A stretch of DNA of 36,330 bases from Rhodospirillales bacterium (lineage in GTDB: Bacteria; Pseudomonadota; Alphaproteobacteria; Reyranellales; Reyranellaceae). Positions 25,446 to 33,782 of the stretch are shown one piece after another (position 1 is the stretch's first letter; every line of letters starts with the position of its first letter). Under the pieces are notes generated by a model, which was not told where the DNA came from, did not search any database, and saw only the letters and a program-made list of their open reading frames with translations. The stretch covers positions 1 through 36,330 of the forward strand of contig WHTW01000074.1 in the NCBI GenBank assembly GCA_009377525.1, given 5' to 3'. The position numbers were made by a program, and so were the translations under genes.

Positions 25446-26180
25446 TCAGCGCGTCAGCGCCTCGTCGCCCGCGACCCACTGGCCGTTCAGGGTGCAAGAG
25501 GGCAGCGCCAGTCGGATCAGTCCCTCGGCGTGCGCCTCGGGCGGCACCTGATGCCCAGGCGGCTCGCCCGGGAAGGCCTGGGCGCGCAGGTTCGTGCGCA
25601 TCGGCCCGGGGTTGTAGAGGTTGACGCGCACGGCGGTGTGCGCGACCTCGGCGGCGTAGGTGGTGGCCAGCACGTCGAGCGCCGCCTTGCTGGCGGCATA
25701 GGCGCTCCAGTAGGGCACGGCCTTGTTGGCGATGCCCGAGGTCACGAAGATCGCGCGGCCGGCGTCGGAGCGGCGCAGGAGCGGATCGAGCGACCGGATC
25801 AGCCGCCAGTTGGCCGTCACGTTCACCGCCATCACCTGCTCGAACACGGCGGGATCGATGTGGCCGATCGGCGACAGGACGCCGAGGATGCCGGCATTGC
25901 CCAAAAGCACGTCGAGGCGGCCGAAGCGCTCGTAGAGCGCCGCGCCCAGGCGGTCGATGCCCGGGCCGTCGGTGACGTCGAGCGGCACCAGCGTGGCCGA
26001 GCCGCCCGCGGCCTTGATCCTGTCGTCGAGCTCTTCCAGGCCGCCCACGGTGCGGGCGACCAGCACGCAATGCGCGCCTTCGCGGGCGAAAGCCAACGCC
26101 GCCGCGGCGCCCAGCCCACGCGAGGCGCCGGTGACCAGCGCCAGACGACCGGCCAAGCGACCGAGAGAAGCCGCGCTCAC
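25446..26180 (-). CDS. SDR family NAD(P)-dependent oxidoreductase
   Basis: A 244-residue Rossmann-fold enzyme. TGASRGLGAA (residues 17-26) is the cofactor loop; the NAG motif is LLGNAGILG near 92; catalytic Ser is in FVTSGIANKA; Tyr and Lys are in YAASKAALD near 160. The basic Arg after GAS suggests NADP. The C-terminal PGPMRTNLR is the usual substrate loop. The start is GTG 26180. It lies nine bases after purF on the same strand, so it is co-transcribed with purine genes, probably because of operon packing and not shared function. The substrate is unknown. Confidence 0.93.
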   Translation of the reverse strand: MSAASLGRLAGRLALVTGASRGLGAAAALAFAREGAHCVLVARTVGGLEELDDRIKAAGGSATLVPLDVTDGPGIDRLGAALYERFGRLDVLLGNAGILGVLSPIGHIDPAVFEQVMAVNVTANWRLIRSLDPLLRRSDAGRAIFVTSGIANKAVPYWSAYAASKAALDVLATTYAAEVAHTAVRVNLYNPGPMRTNLRAQAFPGEPPGHQVPPEAHAEGLIRLALPSCTLNGQWVAGDEALTR

Positions 26181-26189
26181 GGGAAAGCC

Positions 26190-27686
26190 TCAGGCCGATT
26201 CGACGAGCAGCGAGAGCTGGCGGTCTTCGACGCCCAGCACGTCGTCGAGCGAGATCGGATAGTCGCCGGTGAAGCAGGCGTCGCAGAAGCCGGGGTTGTT
26301 CGGATCGCGGCCGGGCAGGCCCATGGCGCGGTAGAGACCGTCGATCGACAGGAAGGCGAGCGAATCGACGCCGATGAACTTCGCCATGCCGGCGACGTCG
26401 TAGCGCGAGGCGAGCAGCTTCTCGCGCTGCGGCGTGTCGATGCCGTAGAAGCAGGGATCGGTGGTCGGCGGGGCGGCGATGCGCATGTGCACCTCGCGGG
26501 CGCCGGCGTTGCGCACCATCTCGACGATCTTCATCGAGGTGGTGCCGCGCACGATCGAATCATCGACCAGGATGACGCGCTTGCCCTCGATATGGGCGCG
26601 GTTGGCATTGTGCTTCAGTCGCACGCCGAGATGGCGGATGTGGTCGGCCGGCTCGATGAAGGTGCGGCCGACATAGTGGTTGCGGATGATGCCGAGCTCG
26701 AACGGCAGGCCCGACTGGGCGGCGTAGCCGATCGCCGCCGGCACACCCGAATCGGGCACCGGCACGACCACGTCGGCCGGCACCGGGCTTTCCTTGGCGA
26801 GCTGCATGCCGATGCGCTTCCTCGCATCGTAGACGCCGATGCCCTCGACCTTGGAATCGGGGCGGGCGAAGTAGATGTGCTCGAACACGCAGAAGCGGCG
26901 CTTCTCCTTCGTGAAGGGCTTGATCGAGCGCAAGCCGTTGCCGTCGACGATGACGATCTCGCCCGGCTCGACGTCGCGCACGAAGCGCGCGCCGATGATG
27001 TCGAGCGCACAGCTCTCCGACGTCAGGATCCAGGAATCCTCGAGCCGGCCGATGACCAGTGGTCGCACGCCCATCGGATCGCGCACGCCCAGCAGCGCCT
27101 CGTTGGTGAGCATCAGCAGCGAGTAGGCGCCCTTGACCCGGGCGAGGGCGTCGATCACGCGATCGACGACGGTCGAGTAGTTGGAGCGGGCGATCAGGTG
27201 GTTGATGACCTCGGTGTCGGTGGTCGACTGGAACAGGCAGCCGATCCGCACCAGCTCCTTGCGCAGCAGGTAGGCGTTGGTGAGGTTGCCATTGTGGGCG
27301 AGGGCAAGGCCGCCGAAATCGAAATCGGCGAAGATCGGCTGGATGTTGCGGTCCGACGAGCCGCCGGTCGTGGCGTAGCGGTTGTGGCCGATCGCCGAAT
27401 AGCCCTTCAGCTTGGCGATGACCGACTGATCGCCGAAGATGTCGCCGACCAGGCCGGCGGCGCGATGATTGTGGAAATGTCGGCCGTCGAAAGTGACGAT
27501 GCCCGCGGCCTCCTGGCCGCGATGCTGGAGGGCATGCAGGCCCAGCGCGGTGTGGGCGGCGGCATCGGAAGTGCCGTAGATGCCGAACAACGCACATTCC
27601 TCGTGAAACTTGTCGAGGTCATGGTCGAGGCGTTTGGGGGCACTGGACACGGCGGGGTTATAACTGGGGACCGCCTGTCGCGCCAT
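26190..27686 (-). CDS. purF: Amidophosphoribosyltransferase
   Basis: A 498-residue enzyme for the first step of purine synthesis: PRPP plus glutamine gives phosphoribosylamine. ATG 27686 is ten bases after the cvpA stop; a 30-residue propeptide precedes the catalytic N-terminal Cys31 (HEECALFGIYG). The glutaminase region has GHNRYATTGG and LAHNGNLTN. The PRPP loop is VILVDDSIVRGTTS near 370. Cysteines in RRFCVFEHIYFARPDS, DPCFYGID and GFCDACFTGDYP match the four ligands of the [4Fe-4S] cluster of B. subtilis-type PurF, so this is the oxygen-sensitive cluster form. Confidence 0.97.
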   Translation of the reverse strand: MARQAVPSYNPAVSSAPKRLDHDLDKFHEECALFGIYGTSDAAAHTALGLHALQHRGQEAAGIVTFDGRHFHNHRAAGLVGDIFGDQSVIAKLKGYSAIGHNRYATTGGSSDRNIQPIFADFDFGGLALAHNGNLTNAYLLRKELVRIGCLFQSTTDTEVINHLIARSNYSTVVDRVIDALARVKGAYSLLMLTNEALLGVRDPMGVRPLVIGRLEDSWILTSESCALDIIGARFVRDVEPGEIVIVDGNGLRSIKPFTKEKRRFCVFEHIYFARPDSKVEGIGVYDARKRIGMQLAKESPVPADVVVPVPDSGVPAAIGYAAQSGLPFELGIIRNHYVGRTFIEPADHIRHLGVRLKHNANRAHIEGKRVILVDDSIVRGTTSMKIVEMVRNAGAREVHMRIAAPPTTDPCFYGIDTPQREKLLASRYDVAGMAKFIGVDSLAFLSIDGLYRAMGLPGRDPNNPGFCDACFTGDYPISLDDVLGVEDRQLSLLVESA

Positions 27687-27696
27687 CAAGGATAAC

Positions 27697-28347
27697 TCAC
27701 TGCGGCGGTTTGGTCTCCGGCGGCTTGGCATCGTCGTCGGTCGTCGGGGCCGCTGGTGAGGCGGGTGCCGCTGGAGCTGCTGGAGCCGCTGGAGCGGCCG
27801 GTGAGGGGATGGAAACCGACCCGGTATCGGTATCGAGGCCGCGGCCCTGCAGGCGGGTGCGGAAGCCCGGCGGCAGGTACGGTTCGACGAAATTGGCCAT
27901 TTCCTTGATCATCGGGAAGGTGGCGCCGCCCTCGACCGCCGGCGGCAGGGCGCGCGGTCCGAGATAGCCGTAGAACAGGAAGGCCGTGCCGACCGCCACC
28001 CAGGCGCACAGGACGCCGAAGCCGGCGCCCAGGATGCGGTCGGGCCTGGCGAGCGGGCTCGTCCGGACCGAGCGCGACAATGCATTGGTCAGCATCACCA
28101 GCACGATCAGCGCGGCCACGAACACCGCCAGCATGGCCAGGAAGTAGGCAAGCTCGGTGCTGCCGACGAGCTGCTCGACCTCGGGCTGGATCAGCTTGGC
28201 GTATTTCCACGCCACCCAGCCGGCGGCAATCCACGAGCCGATGAACAGCACGGCATGGGCGAAACCGGACGAAGCGCCGAGCAACGCGCCGAAGCAGGCA
28301 ACGGCGATGATGGCGACGTCGAAAACAGTGATTCCCAGCTTGTCCAT
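27697..28347 (-). CDS. cvpA: CvpA family membrane protein
   Basis: A 216-residue protein with four membrane segments (about 8-28, 32-50, 65-88, 100-128), beginning MDKLGITVFDVAIIAVACFG. CvpA is needed for colicin V production in E. coli and affects envelope and bile tolerance. The C-terminal tail after about 175 is a low-complexity run of AAP repeats ending KPPETKPPQ. It precedes purF by ten bases, the usual cvpA-purF order. Upstream is the two-hairpin repeat 28368-28489, so the segment probably has its own transcript or read-through from radA. Confidence 0.93.
   Translation of the reverse strand: MDKLGITVFDVAIIAVACFGALLGASSGFAHAVLFIGSWIAAGWVAWKYAKLIQPEVEQLVGSTELAYFLAMLAVFVAALIVLVMLTNALSRSVRTSPLARPDRILGAGFGVLCAWVAVGTAFLFYGYLGPRALPPAVEGGATFPMIKEMANFVEPYLPPGFRTRLQGRGLDTDTGSVSIPSPAAPAAPAAPAAPASPAAPTTDDDAKPPETKPPQ
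27752..27806. repeat. Short tandem repeat inside cvpA
   Basis: Repeats of a nine-base Ala-Ala-Pro unit (GCTGGAGCC and variants on the plus strand), coding for the AAPAAPAAPAAP tail. A copy-number change would remain in frame, so tail length may vary between strains. Confidence 0.65.
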
Positions 28348-28367
28348 CGCCCCTCAAACGCTCCGTG

Positions 28368-28489
28368 CTCTAAAGCACATTCCGTCCGGCTGATTCCAGC
28401 CGGACGGAATGTGCCCTGTGAAACCAGCACCACCGCTGCGCGCGATCCCGATCAGATGAAACCGCTCGCGGTTCCATCTGATCGGGATC
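28368..28489. repeat. Two-hairpin intergenic repeat, family B copy 2
   Basis: The same order as 2905-3026. Hairpin 1 (28375-28414) has arm GCACATTCCGTCCGGCTG. Hairpin 2 (28444-28489) has arm GATCCCGATCAGATG and then ACCGC, 20 bp with one mismatch. It starts four bases beyond the radA stop and ends before the cvpA start, so it lies inside a run of genes on one strand. Confidence 0.85.
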
Positions 28490-28493
28490 CGCC

Positions 28494-29930
28494 CTACGCG
28501 CGCCCACGATCAGAAGGGCTGTCGCGGCGCGACCGCTTGGCGGGTCGGTCGGCCGGTTGAAAACGTGCCACAAGGTCGGACAGATGCTCGATTTCGTCAA
28601 TGGCAATGCCCTCCGTGCGCGGTGCAGGGCCGGTGCCGGCGCGTCCTCGTGGCACCAGGGCGCTGCGGAAGCCGAGCTTGGCAGCCTCGCGCAGACGTGC
28701 CTCGCGCTGGCTCACCGGACGCACCTCGCCGCCCAGACCGATTTCGCCGAACACGACCATGTCGGTCGGCACCGGCTCGTCGGCCAGCGATGACACCACG
28801 GCCGCAGCGACGGCGAGATCGGCGGCCGGCTCGCCGATGCGCAGACCGCCTGCGACGTTGAGATAGACGTCGTTGGCGCCGACGGCGACGCCGCAGCGCG
28901 CTTCCAGCACAGCCAGCACCATGGCGAGGCGGTTGGCATCCCAGCCGACCACGGCGTGGCGCGGCGTGGCGAAGGAGGAGGGGGCGACCAGCGCCTGGAT
29001 CTCGGTCAGCACCGGCCGCGTGCCCTCGATGCCCGCGAACACGCAGGTGCCCGAGACATGGCCGCGCCGCTCGCCGAGGAACAGCGCCGAGGGGTTGGCG
29101 ACGTCCGACAGGCCGCGGTCGGACATCTCGAACACGCCGATCTCGTCGGTCGGGCCGAAGCGATTCTTGACCGTGCGCAGGATGCGGAAGTGATGTCCGC
29201 GCTCGCCCTCGAAATAGAGCACGGTGTCGACCATGTGCTCGAGCACGCGTGGTCCGGCGATGGCGCCGTCCTTGGTGACGTGGCCGACCAGAAGGACCGC
29301 GATGCCGCGCCGCTTGGCGAGCTCGACCAGCGCCTGCGCCGAGGCGCGGACCTGGCTCACCGTGCCCGGCGTGCTGTCGATGGTGTCGAGCCACATGGTC
29401 TGGATCGAATCGATCACCGCCACCTTGGGCGCGTCGGGCCGCTCCAGCGTCGCCACGATGTCGCGCACCGAGGTCGCGGCGGTGAGCTGCACGGGCGCAT
29501 CACCCAGGCCCAGCCGCTCGCCGCGCAGGCGCACCTGGTCGAGCGCCTCTTCGCCCGAGATGTAGGCGCAGGCCGTGTGCTGGCGCGCCAGCGCCGCCGC
29601 GACCTGCAGCAGCAGCGTCGATTTGCCGATGCCGGGATCGCCGCCGATCAGCAGGGCGGAGCCCACGACCAGGCCGCCGCCGCACACGCGGTCAAATTCG
29701 GCGATGCCGCTCCTATAGCGCTCGGGCTGCGGCGTTGACCCGCGCAGGCCGGCGAACTCGAGCGTTCGTCCCTTGCCGGCGCGCGCCAGTCCGCCGCCGG
29801 CCGGGCCGGGGGCGGGGGCTGCTTCCTCGACGATGGTGTTCCACTCGCCGCAGGATTCGCAGCGGCCGCCCCACTTGCTCGTGACGGCGCCGCACGACTG
29901 GCAGACGAAGCGCTTCAACGGCCGGGCCAT
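28494..29930 (-). CDS. radA: DNA repair protein RadA/Sms
   Basis: A 478-residue RecA-like helicase that promotes branch migration in recombination. The zinc finger CQSC...CESC is at residues 10-27; Walker A GGDPGIGKST near 95; the RadA-specific KNRFG motif (RTVKNRFGPTDEIG) near 250; and a C-terminal Lon-protease-like domain (VYLNVAGGLRIGEPAADLAV onward) lacking the protease function. ATG 29930 is one base after the stop of the PCMT-like gene (TGACATG). The C-terminus is basic (KRSRRDSPSDRGRA). Length is normal. Confidence 0.98.
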   Translation of the reverse strand: MARPLKRFVCQSCGAVTSKWGGRCESCGEWNTIVEEAAPAPGPAGGGLARAGKGRTLEFAGLRGSTPQPERYRSGIAEFDRVCGGGLVVGSALLIGGDPGIGKSTLLLQVAAALARQHTACAYISGEEALDQVRLRGERLGLGDAPVQLTAATSVRDIVATLERPDAPKVAVIDSIQTMWLDTIDSTPGTVSQVRASAQALVELAKRRGIAVLLVGHVTKDGAIAGPRVLEHMVDTVLYFEGERGHHFRILRTVKNRFGPTDEIGVFEMSDRGLSDVANPSALFLGERRGHVSGTCVFAGIEGTRPVLTEIQALVAPSSFATPRHAVVGWDANRLAMVLAVLEARCGVAVGANDVYLNVAGGLRIGEPAADLAVAAAVVSSLADEPVPTDMVVFGEIGLGGEVRPVSQREARLREAAKLGFRSALVPRGRAGTGPAPRTEGIAIDEIEHLSDLVARFQPADRPAKRSRRDSPSDRGRA

Positions 29931-29931
29931 G

Positions 29932-30789
29932 TCAGTGCAGCTCGTGCTTGGAGAGGCACCAGCCGTCGCGATGCAGCCAGCACGACTCGTCCTTGTCGTG
30001 CGGGTCGCGGCGCAGGCTGCGCACCGCCTGTTGTCCGGCCGGATCGCCGAGCGCCTCGCCGAGGGCGGCCTCGTCCTCGGGGTTGCGCGCGCCGGCGCAG
30101 GGATAGAAGCCGACCCAACCGGCCGAGCGCGCGGCAAAGCTGTCGCCGCGACGATCGAGCCGCAGCATGAAGCCGCCGCGATTCGAAAAGTTCGCCGCCG
30201 TCATCGGCAGCAAAAGACGGCCGCCGGCGGCCAGCGCGTCGAGCCACCAAGTGTGCGGTGCCGTGGCGCCGGCAAAGGCCACGATCAGGTCCCATCGTCC
30301 TTCGATGGGAACGCTGGCGTCGCCCAGCCGGACATGAGCGGTCGGCCAAGGCTTTAGATTGCGCTCCGCCGCCGCCGCCAGCGGAGCATCGACCTCGATG
30401 CCGTCGACTTGGCCGTTCGGCCCCACCAGCTCGGCCAGGATGGCGGTGTAGTAGCCGGAGCCCATGCCGATCTGCAGCACGCGGTCGCCATCCTTCACGC
30501 CGATGCGATCGAAGTGGCGCGCCCATAGCAGCGGCTCGCCGATGTTGAGCCGGCGTTGCTCGTCGAGCGCGATCAGCACGTTGTGATAGAGGTGGCGCGG
30601 ATCGGCGTCGGGCGTCGTCCAGTAGCCGTCGACGAAGTGCAGGAGGCGCCATGGTCCGGGACCGGCGAAGCGCTCGCGCGGCACCGTGGCGAAGGCGTCG
30701 ATCACGCGCTCACCCAGAAGATGGCCGATGACGCGCAATTCCTCGGCGAACCAGCGGCGGGCCAGGGCGAGGCTGGGCTGGCGGGCCAT
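29932..30789 (-). CDS. PCMT-like methyltransferase domain protein
   Basis: A 285-residue protein. GERVIDAFATVPRERF (26-41) and the motif I region RVLQIGMGSGYYTAILAELV (103-122) match the protein-L-isoaspartate O-methyltransferase fold. The family's usual second strand is present (VDGIEVD) and post-motif regions (WDLIVAFAGA, GGRLLLPM). The C-terminal part (about 195-285) is not PCMT-like; it ends CWLHRDGWCLSKHELH. True isoaspartate repair is not certain. It lies between mlaF (stop two bases before its ATG) and radA, fully packed. Confidence 0.88.
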   Translation of the reverse strand: MARQPSLALARRWFAEELRVIGHLLGERVIDAFATVPRERFAGPGPWRLLHFVDGYWTTPDADPRHLYHNVLIALDEQRRLNIGEPLLWARHFDRIGVKDGDRVLQIGMGSGYYTAILAELVGPNGQVDGIEVDAPLAAAAERNLKPWPTAHVRLGDASVPIEGRWDLIVAFAGATAPHTWWLDALAAGGRLLLPMTAANFSNRGGFMLRLDRRGDSFAARSAGWVGFYPCAGARNPEDEAALGEALGDPAGQQAVRSLRRDPHDKDESCWLHRDGWCLSKHELH

Positions 30790-30791
30790 GG

Positions 30792-31562
30792 TCAGAGCTT
30801 CCGGACCTGCATGCGGATCGGGCCCTCGGCGCGGCCGTGGATGAACTGGTCAACATGGGCGTCGCCCGAATGGTCGATGTCGGCGGTCCGCCCCTGCCAG
30901 ATCAGCTTGCCTTCGTAGAGCATGGCGATTCGATGGCCGATCTTGCGCGCCGACGCCATGTCGTGGGTGATCGAGATGGCGGTGGCGCCGAGGTCGCTGA
31001 CGCATTTCACGATCAGGTCGTTGATCACGTCGGCCATGATGGGATCCAGCCCGGTCGTCGGCTCGTCGAAGAAGATGATCTCGGGTTCGCGGGCGATGGC
31101 GCGGGCGAGCGCCACGCGCTTCTGCATGCCGCCGCTCAGCTCGGAGGGATAGAGCTCGCCGATCTCGGGGCCGAGGCCGACGGCGCCGAGCTTGGCGATC
31201 GCCACCTCGCGCGCCTTGGCAGGCGCCATGCCGTCGCTCTGGATCGGGCCGAACGCCACGTTCTCCCAGACACGCAGCGAATCGAACAAGGCGCCGCCCT
31301 GGAACAGCATGCCGAACTTGCGCATGACGTCGGCGCGGCCGCCGTCGGCCAGGGCGACCGTCTCCTCCCCGTCGATCTTGATCGAGCCGGAGTCGGGCCG
31401 CATCAGGCCGAGGATGCATTTCAGCAGCACCGACTTGCCGCTGCCCGAGCCGCCGATCACCACCATCGATTCGCCCTTGGCCACGTCGAGGTCGATGCCC
31501 TGCAGGACCTTCTTGGGCCCGAAGGATTTCGTGACGCCGCGGAGGGAGATCTTCGGGGACAT
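30792..31562 (-). CDS. mlaF: Phospholipid ABC transporter ATP-binding protein MlaF
   Basis: A 256-residue ABC ATPase. Walker A is GGSGSGKSV, the Q-loop is MLFQGGALFDSL (MlaF-type, with GGALF), signature LSGGMQKRVALARAIA, Walker B IIFFDEPTTGLDP, and the H-loop is ITHD. ATG 31562 with GGGGAG upstream is preferred over GTG 31571. MlaF powers MlaE in phospholipid transport between the inner and outer membranes. A repeat (31577-31695) separates it from mlaE. No mlaD-like substrate-binding gene is next to it. Confidence 0.94.
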   Translation of the reverse strand: MSPKISLRGVTKSFGPKKVLQGIDLDVAKGESMVVIGGSGSGKSVLLKCILGLMRPDSGSIKIDGEETVALADGGRADVMRKFGMLFQGGALFDSLRVWENVAFGPIQSDGMAPAKAREVAIAKLGAVGLGPEIGELYPSELSGGMQKRVALARAIAREPEIIFFDEPTTGLDPIMADVINDLIVKCVSDLGATAISITHDMASARKIGHRIAMLYEGKLIWQGRTADIDHSGDAHVDQFIHGRAEGPIRMQVRKL

Positions 31563-31576
31563 TGCTGTCACTCCCC

Positions 31577-31695
31577 GTCATCCCGAGCGAAGCCGCTCGA
31601 AGGGCGGCGCAGTCGAGGGACCTCGTCTTGTCGGCGCAGCAACAGAATAGGTCCCTCCGCTACGCCTCGCTGCGCTCGGCTCCGGTCGGGATGAC
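31577..31695. repeat. GTCATCCCGA-type intergenic repeat, family C
   Basis: A 119-bp element with outer arms GTCATCCCGA (31577-31586) and TCGGGATGAC (31686-31695) and inner arms GAGGGACCT and AGGTCCCTC (31615-31657). It resembles a widespread class of bacterial intergenic palindromes. It sits between mlaE and mlaF, with its left arm only eight bases from the mlaF ribosome binding site, so its folding could affect mlaF expression. Confidence 0.85.
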
Positions 31696-31709
31696 AGGTG
31701 GTCATCTGC

Positions 31710-32489
31710 TCACCGCGCGAAGAAGGCTTCGGTGATGAAGTAGTTGAAGGTCAGGATCAGGGCCGAGGCCGAGACCACCGCGTTGGTCGTCGCCGTGCCG
31801 ACGCCCTGGGCGCCGCCCTTGGACGTGTAGCCGTGATAGCAGCCCATCAGGCTGATCAGGAAGCCGAACACCGCGGCCTTGACCAGGCCGGAGTAGACGT
31901 CCTGGAACTGCAGGAAGTCCATCGTGTTGCGCAGATAGGCCACGTCGTTGAAGTCGAGCTTGTAGACGCCGACCAGGAAGCCGCCCAGCACGCCGATGAT
32001 GTCGGCGATCAGCACCAGGATCGGCAGGGTGACGATGCCCGCGATCAGGCGAGGCACGACCAGGTACTTGTAGGGATTGGTCGAGAGCGTGGTCAGCGCA
32101 TCGATCTGCTCGGTGACGCGCATGGTGCCGATCTCGGCCGCCATTGCAGCACCAACGCGGCCCGCCACCATGAGGGCCGCCAGCACGGGCCCGAGCTCGC
32201 GCGTCAGCGACACCACGACGACGTTGGGGATGGCCGATTCGGCCGAGAAGCGCGCGAAGCCGGTGTAGCTCTGCAGCGCCAGCACCATGCCGGTGAAGAT
32301 GGCGGTGAGGCCGACCACGGGCAGCGAGTAGTAGCCGATCTCCAGCATCTGGCGGACGATCTGCTGGCGGTACCACGGCGGCGTGAGCGCGCAGCGGACG
32401 GCCTGCAGGGCGAAGGAGCTGACCGAGCCGATCGCCTCCAGGAAGGCGAGCGTCATGCGGCCGAGCAGGGTGACCAACGGGATGCTCAC
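31710..32489 (-). CDS. mlaE: MlaE family ABC transporter permease
   Basis: A 259-residue permease with five or six membrane segments. The family's conserved core is present: FTGMVLALQSYTGFARFSAE, LTRELGPVLAALMVAGRVGA, AAEIGTMRVTEQIDALTTLS, and the last GATTNAVV-like region TATTNAVVSASALILTFNYF. It moves phospholipids across the inner membrane in the Mla system. The start is GTG 32489, four-base overlap with the alr stop (GTGA), with GGAGGCG upstream. It comes between alr and the family C repeat. Confidence 0.94.
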   Translation of the reverse strand: MSIPLVTLLGRMTLAFLEAIGSVSSFALQAVRCALTPPWYRQQIVRQMLEIGYYSLPVVGLTAIFTGMVLALQSYTGFARFSAESAIPNVVVVSLTRELGPVLAALMVAGRVGAAMAAEIGTMRVTEQIDALTTLSTNPYKYLVVPRLIAGIVTLPILVLIADIIGVLGGFLVGVYKLDFNDVAYLRNTMDFLQFQDVYSGLVKAAVFGFLISLMGCYHGYTSKGGAQGVGTATTNAVVSASALILTFNYFITEAFFAR

Positions 32490-33649
32490 GGGGACGCCTC
32501 CGGCGCGTTCTCCGTTTCACACTCCGGCTGATCGACATAGACGCGGGCATAGCGCCGGCCGAGTGCGGTCATGACCTCGTAGGCGTTGGTGCGGGCATGA
32601 TCGGCAAGGTCGTCGGCCGTCATGTGCGGGCCGAGGATCTCGACCACGGCGCCGGTCTCGCACAGGGCTTCGGGAACTTCGGTCACGTCGATCGTCACGA
32701 GGTCCATCGAGATGCGGCCAATCACGGGCACACGATGCCCGGCGAGATGGACGTGCGTGCGGTTGATGAGGATGCGGAAATAGCCGTCGGCATAGCCCAG
32801 AGCGATCGTGGCCACGCGCGAAGGCCGGGCTGACCGCCAAGCGCCACCGTATCCAACGGTCTGAAAAGCGTCAATTCGCCGGGTCTGCAGGATGCGTGCC
32901 TGCAGCGTCACCACCGGCAGCATCGGATTATCGCGGCCGGGCAGCGGATTGATGCCGTAGAGCGCGGCGCCCGGCCGCAGCAGGTCGAAGTGGTAGTCGG
33001 GCCCGAGGAAGATCCCCGAGGAGTTGGCGAGCGAGGTCGGCGCGCCCGGCATGGCGCGCACGAAGTTGCGGAAGCGCGAGAGCTGCTCGCTGTTGATGGC
33101 GTTGTTGGGCTCCTCGGAAGCCACGAGATGGCTCATCAGCAGGGCGAGACGCAGGCCGCGCAGGCGGCCGCGCTCGTTGATCAGCGCCTGCGCTTCCTCG
33201 GCGCCGAAGCCCAGGCGGTGCATGCCGGTGTCGATATGGATCACCGCGTCGAGCGGCCGGTTGAAGCGCTGGGCGGCGGCGCGCCAGGCGTTGAGCTGGC
33301 CCAGGTGATTGAGCACCGGCGTGAGGTTGTGCTCGATGAAGTCGGCGTCGGTATTGGCTAAAAGGCCGTTCAGCACGTAGATCGGATGCTCGGGCATCGC
33401 CTTGCGCAGTGCGATGCCCTCTTCGAGATGGGCGACGAAGAACTGCCGGCAGCCCTCGGCGGCGAGCCGCGGCCCGACGATCGCCGCACCGGTGCCGTAG
33501 GCGTCGGCCTTCAGCACGGCGGCGCAGTCGATCGGCCGTCCCGCCGCGCGGCCGGCATCGCGCAGGCCGCGCCAGTTGGCGGCGATGGCGCCGAGATCGA
33601 CCGTCAGGATCGCGCCGGCCCCGCGCGTGGCGTCGTCGGAAGAAGACAT
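32486..33649 (-). CDS. alr: Alanine racemase
   Basis: A 387-residue PLP enzyme making D-alanine for peptidoglycan. The PLP lysine is Lys47 in AAVLKADAYGTGA; other family marks are HIDTGMHRLGF, MSHLVASEEP, LANSSGIFLGP, LRPGAALYGINPL, VGYGGAW (catalytic Tyr) and GRISMDLVTIDVT. ATG 33649 is chosen because the upstream part of the frame is only translated repeat DNA (FRTAGLWPA). Only a weak AGAG precedes it. It lies downstream of dnaB across the mosaic repeat at 33661-33778, the usual dnaB-alr order. Confidence 0.97.
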   Translation of the reverse strand: MSSSDDATRGAGAILTVDLGAIAANWRGLRDAGRAAGRPIDCAAVLKADAYGTGAAIVGPRLAAEGCRQFFVAHLEEGIALRKAMPEHPIYVLNGLLANTDADFIEHNLTPVLNHLGQLNAWRAAAQRFNRPLDAVIHIDTGMHRLGFGAEEAQALINERGRLRGLRLALLMSHLVASEEPNNAINSEQLSRFRNFVRAMPGAPTSLANSSGIFLGPDYHFDLLRPGAALYGINPLPGRDNPMLPVVTLQARILQTRRIDAFQTVGYGGAWRSARPSRVATIALGYADGYFRILINRTHVHLAGHRVPVIGRISMDLVTIDVTEVPEALCETGAVVEILGPHMTADDLADHARTNAYEVMTALGRRYARVYVDQPECETENAPEASP

Positions 33650-33660
33650 CGCTAGACTCT

Positions 33661-33778
33661 TTGCTGGGAGCGCGGGCCTCCGGCCCGCCTCATGAGCGGG
33701 CCAGAGGCCCGCGGTCCGGAAGACGATGAGCGCCACACGGCGGAGATTACTCCGCCTCCAGTGGCGCGCTCCCAGCAA
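33661..33778. repeat. Mosaic REP element, family A copy 4 inside a longer inverted repeat
   Basis: Outer arms TTGCTGGGAGCGCG (33661-33674) and CGCGCTCCCAGCAA (33765-33778) are perfect. Inside is a family A half with core CCTCATGAG and right arm GGTCCGGAAGA. The outer arms are like those of the short hairpin at 5430-5457, as if a family A unit had inserted into a short one. It fills the dnaB-alr gap. Confidence 0.8.
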
Positions 33779-33782
33779 TGAG

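Noticed and set aside
25530..27695. A 721-codon plus-strand open frame opposite SDR and purF
   Set aside because: It is opposite two confidently identified enzymes; its composition is that of an antisense shadow and no ribosome binding site precedes it.
33650..33778. N-terminal extension of alanine racemase
   Set aside because: The extra codons are a translation of the palindromic repeat (FRTAG-like peptide); the same peptide appears in frames over the repeats at 6990 and 15244.
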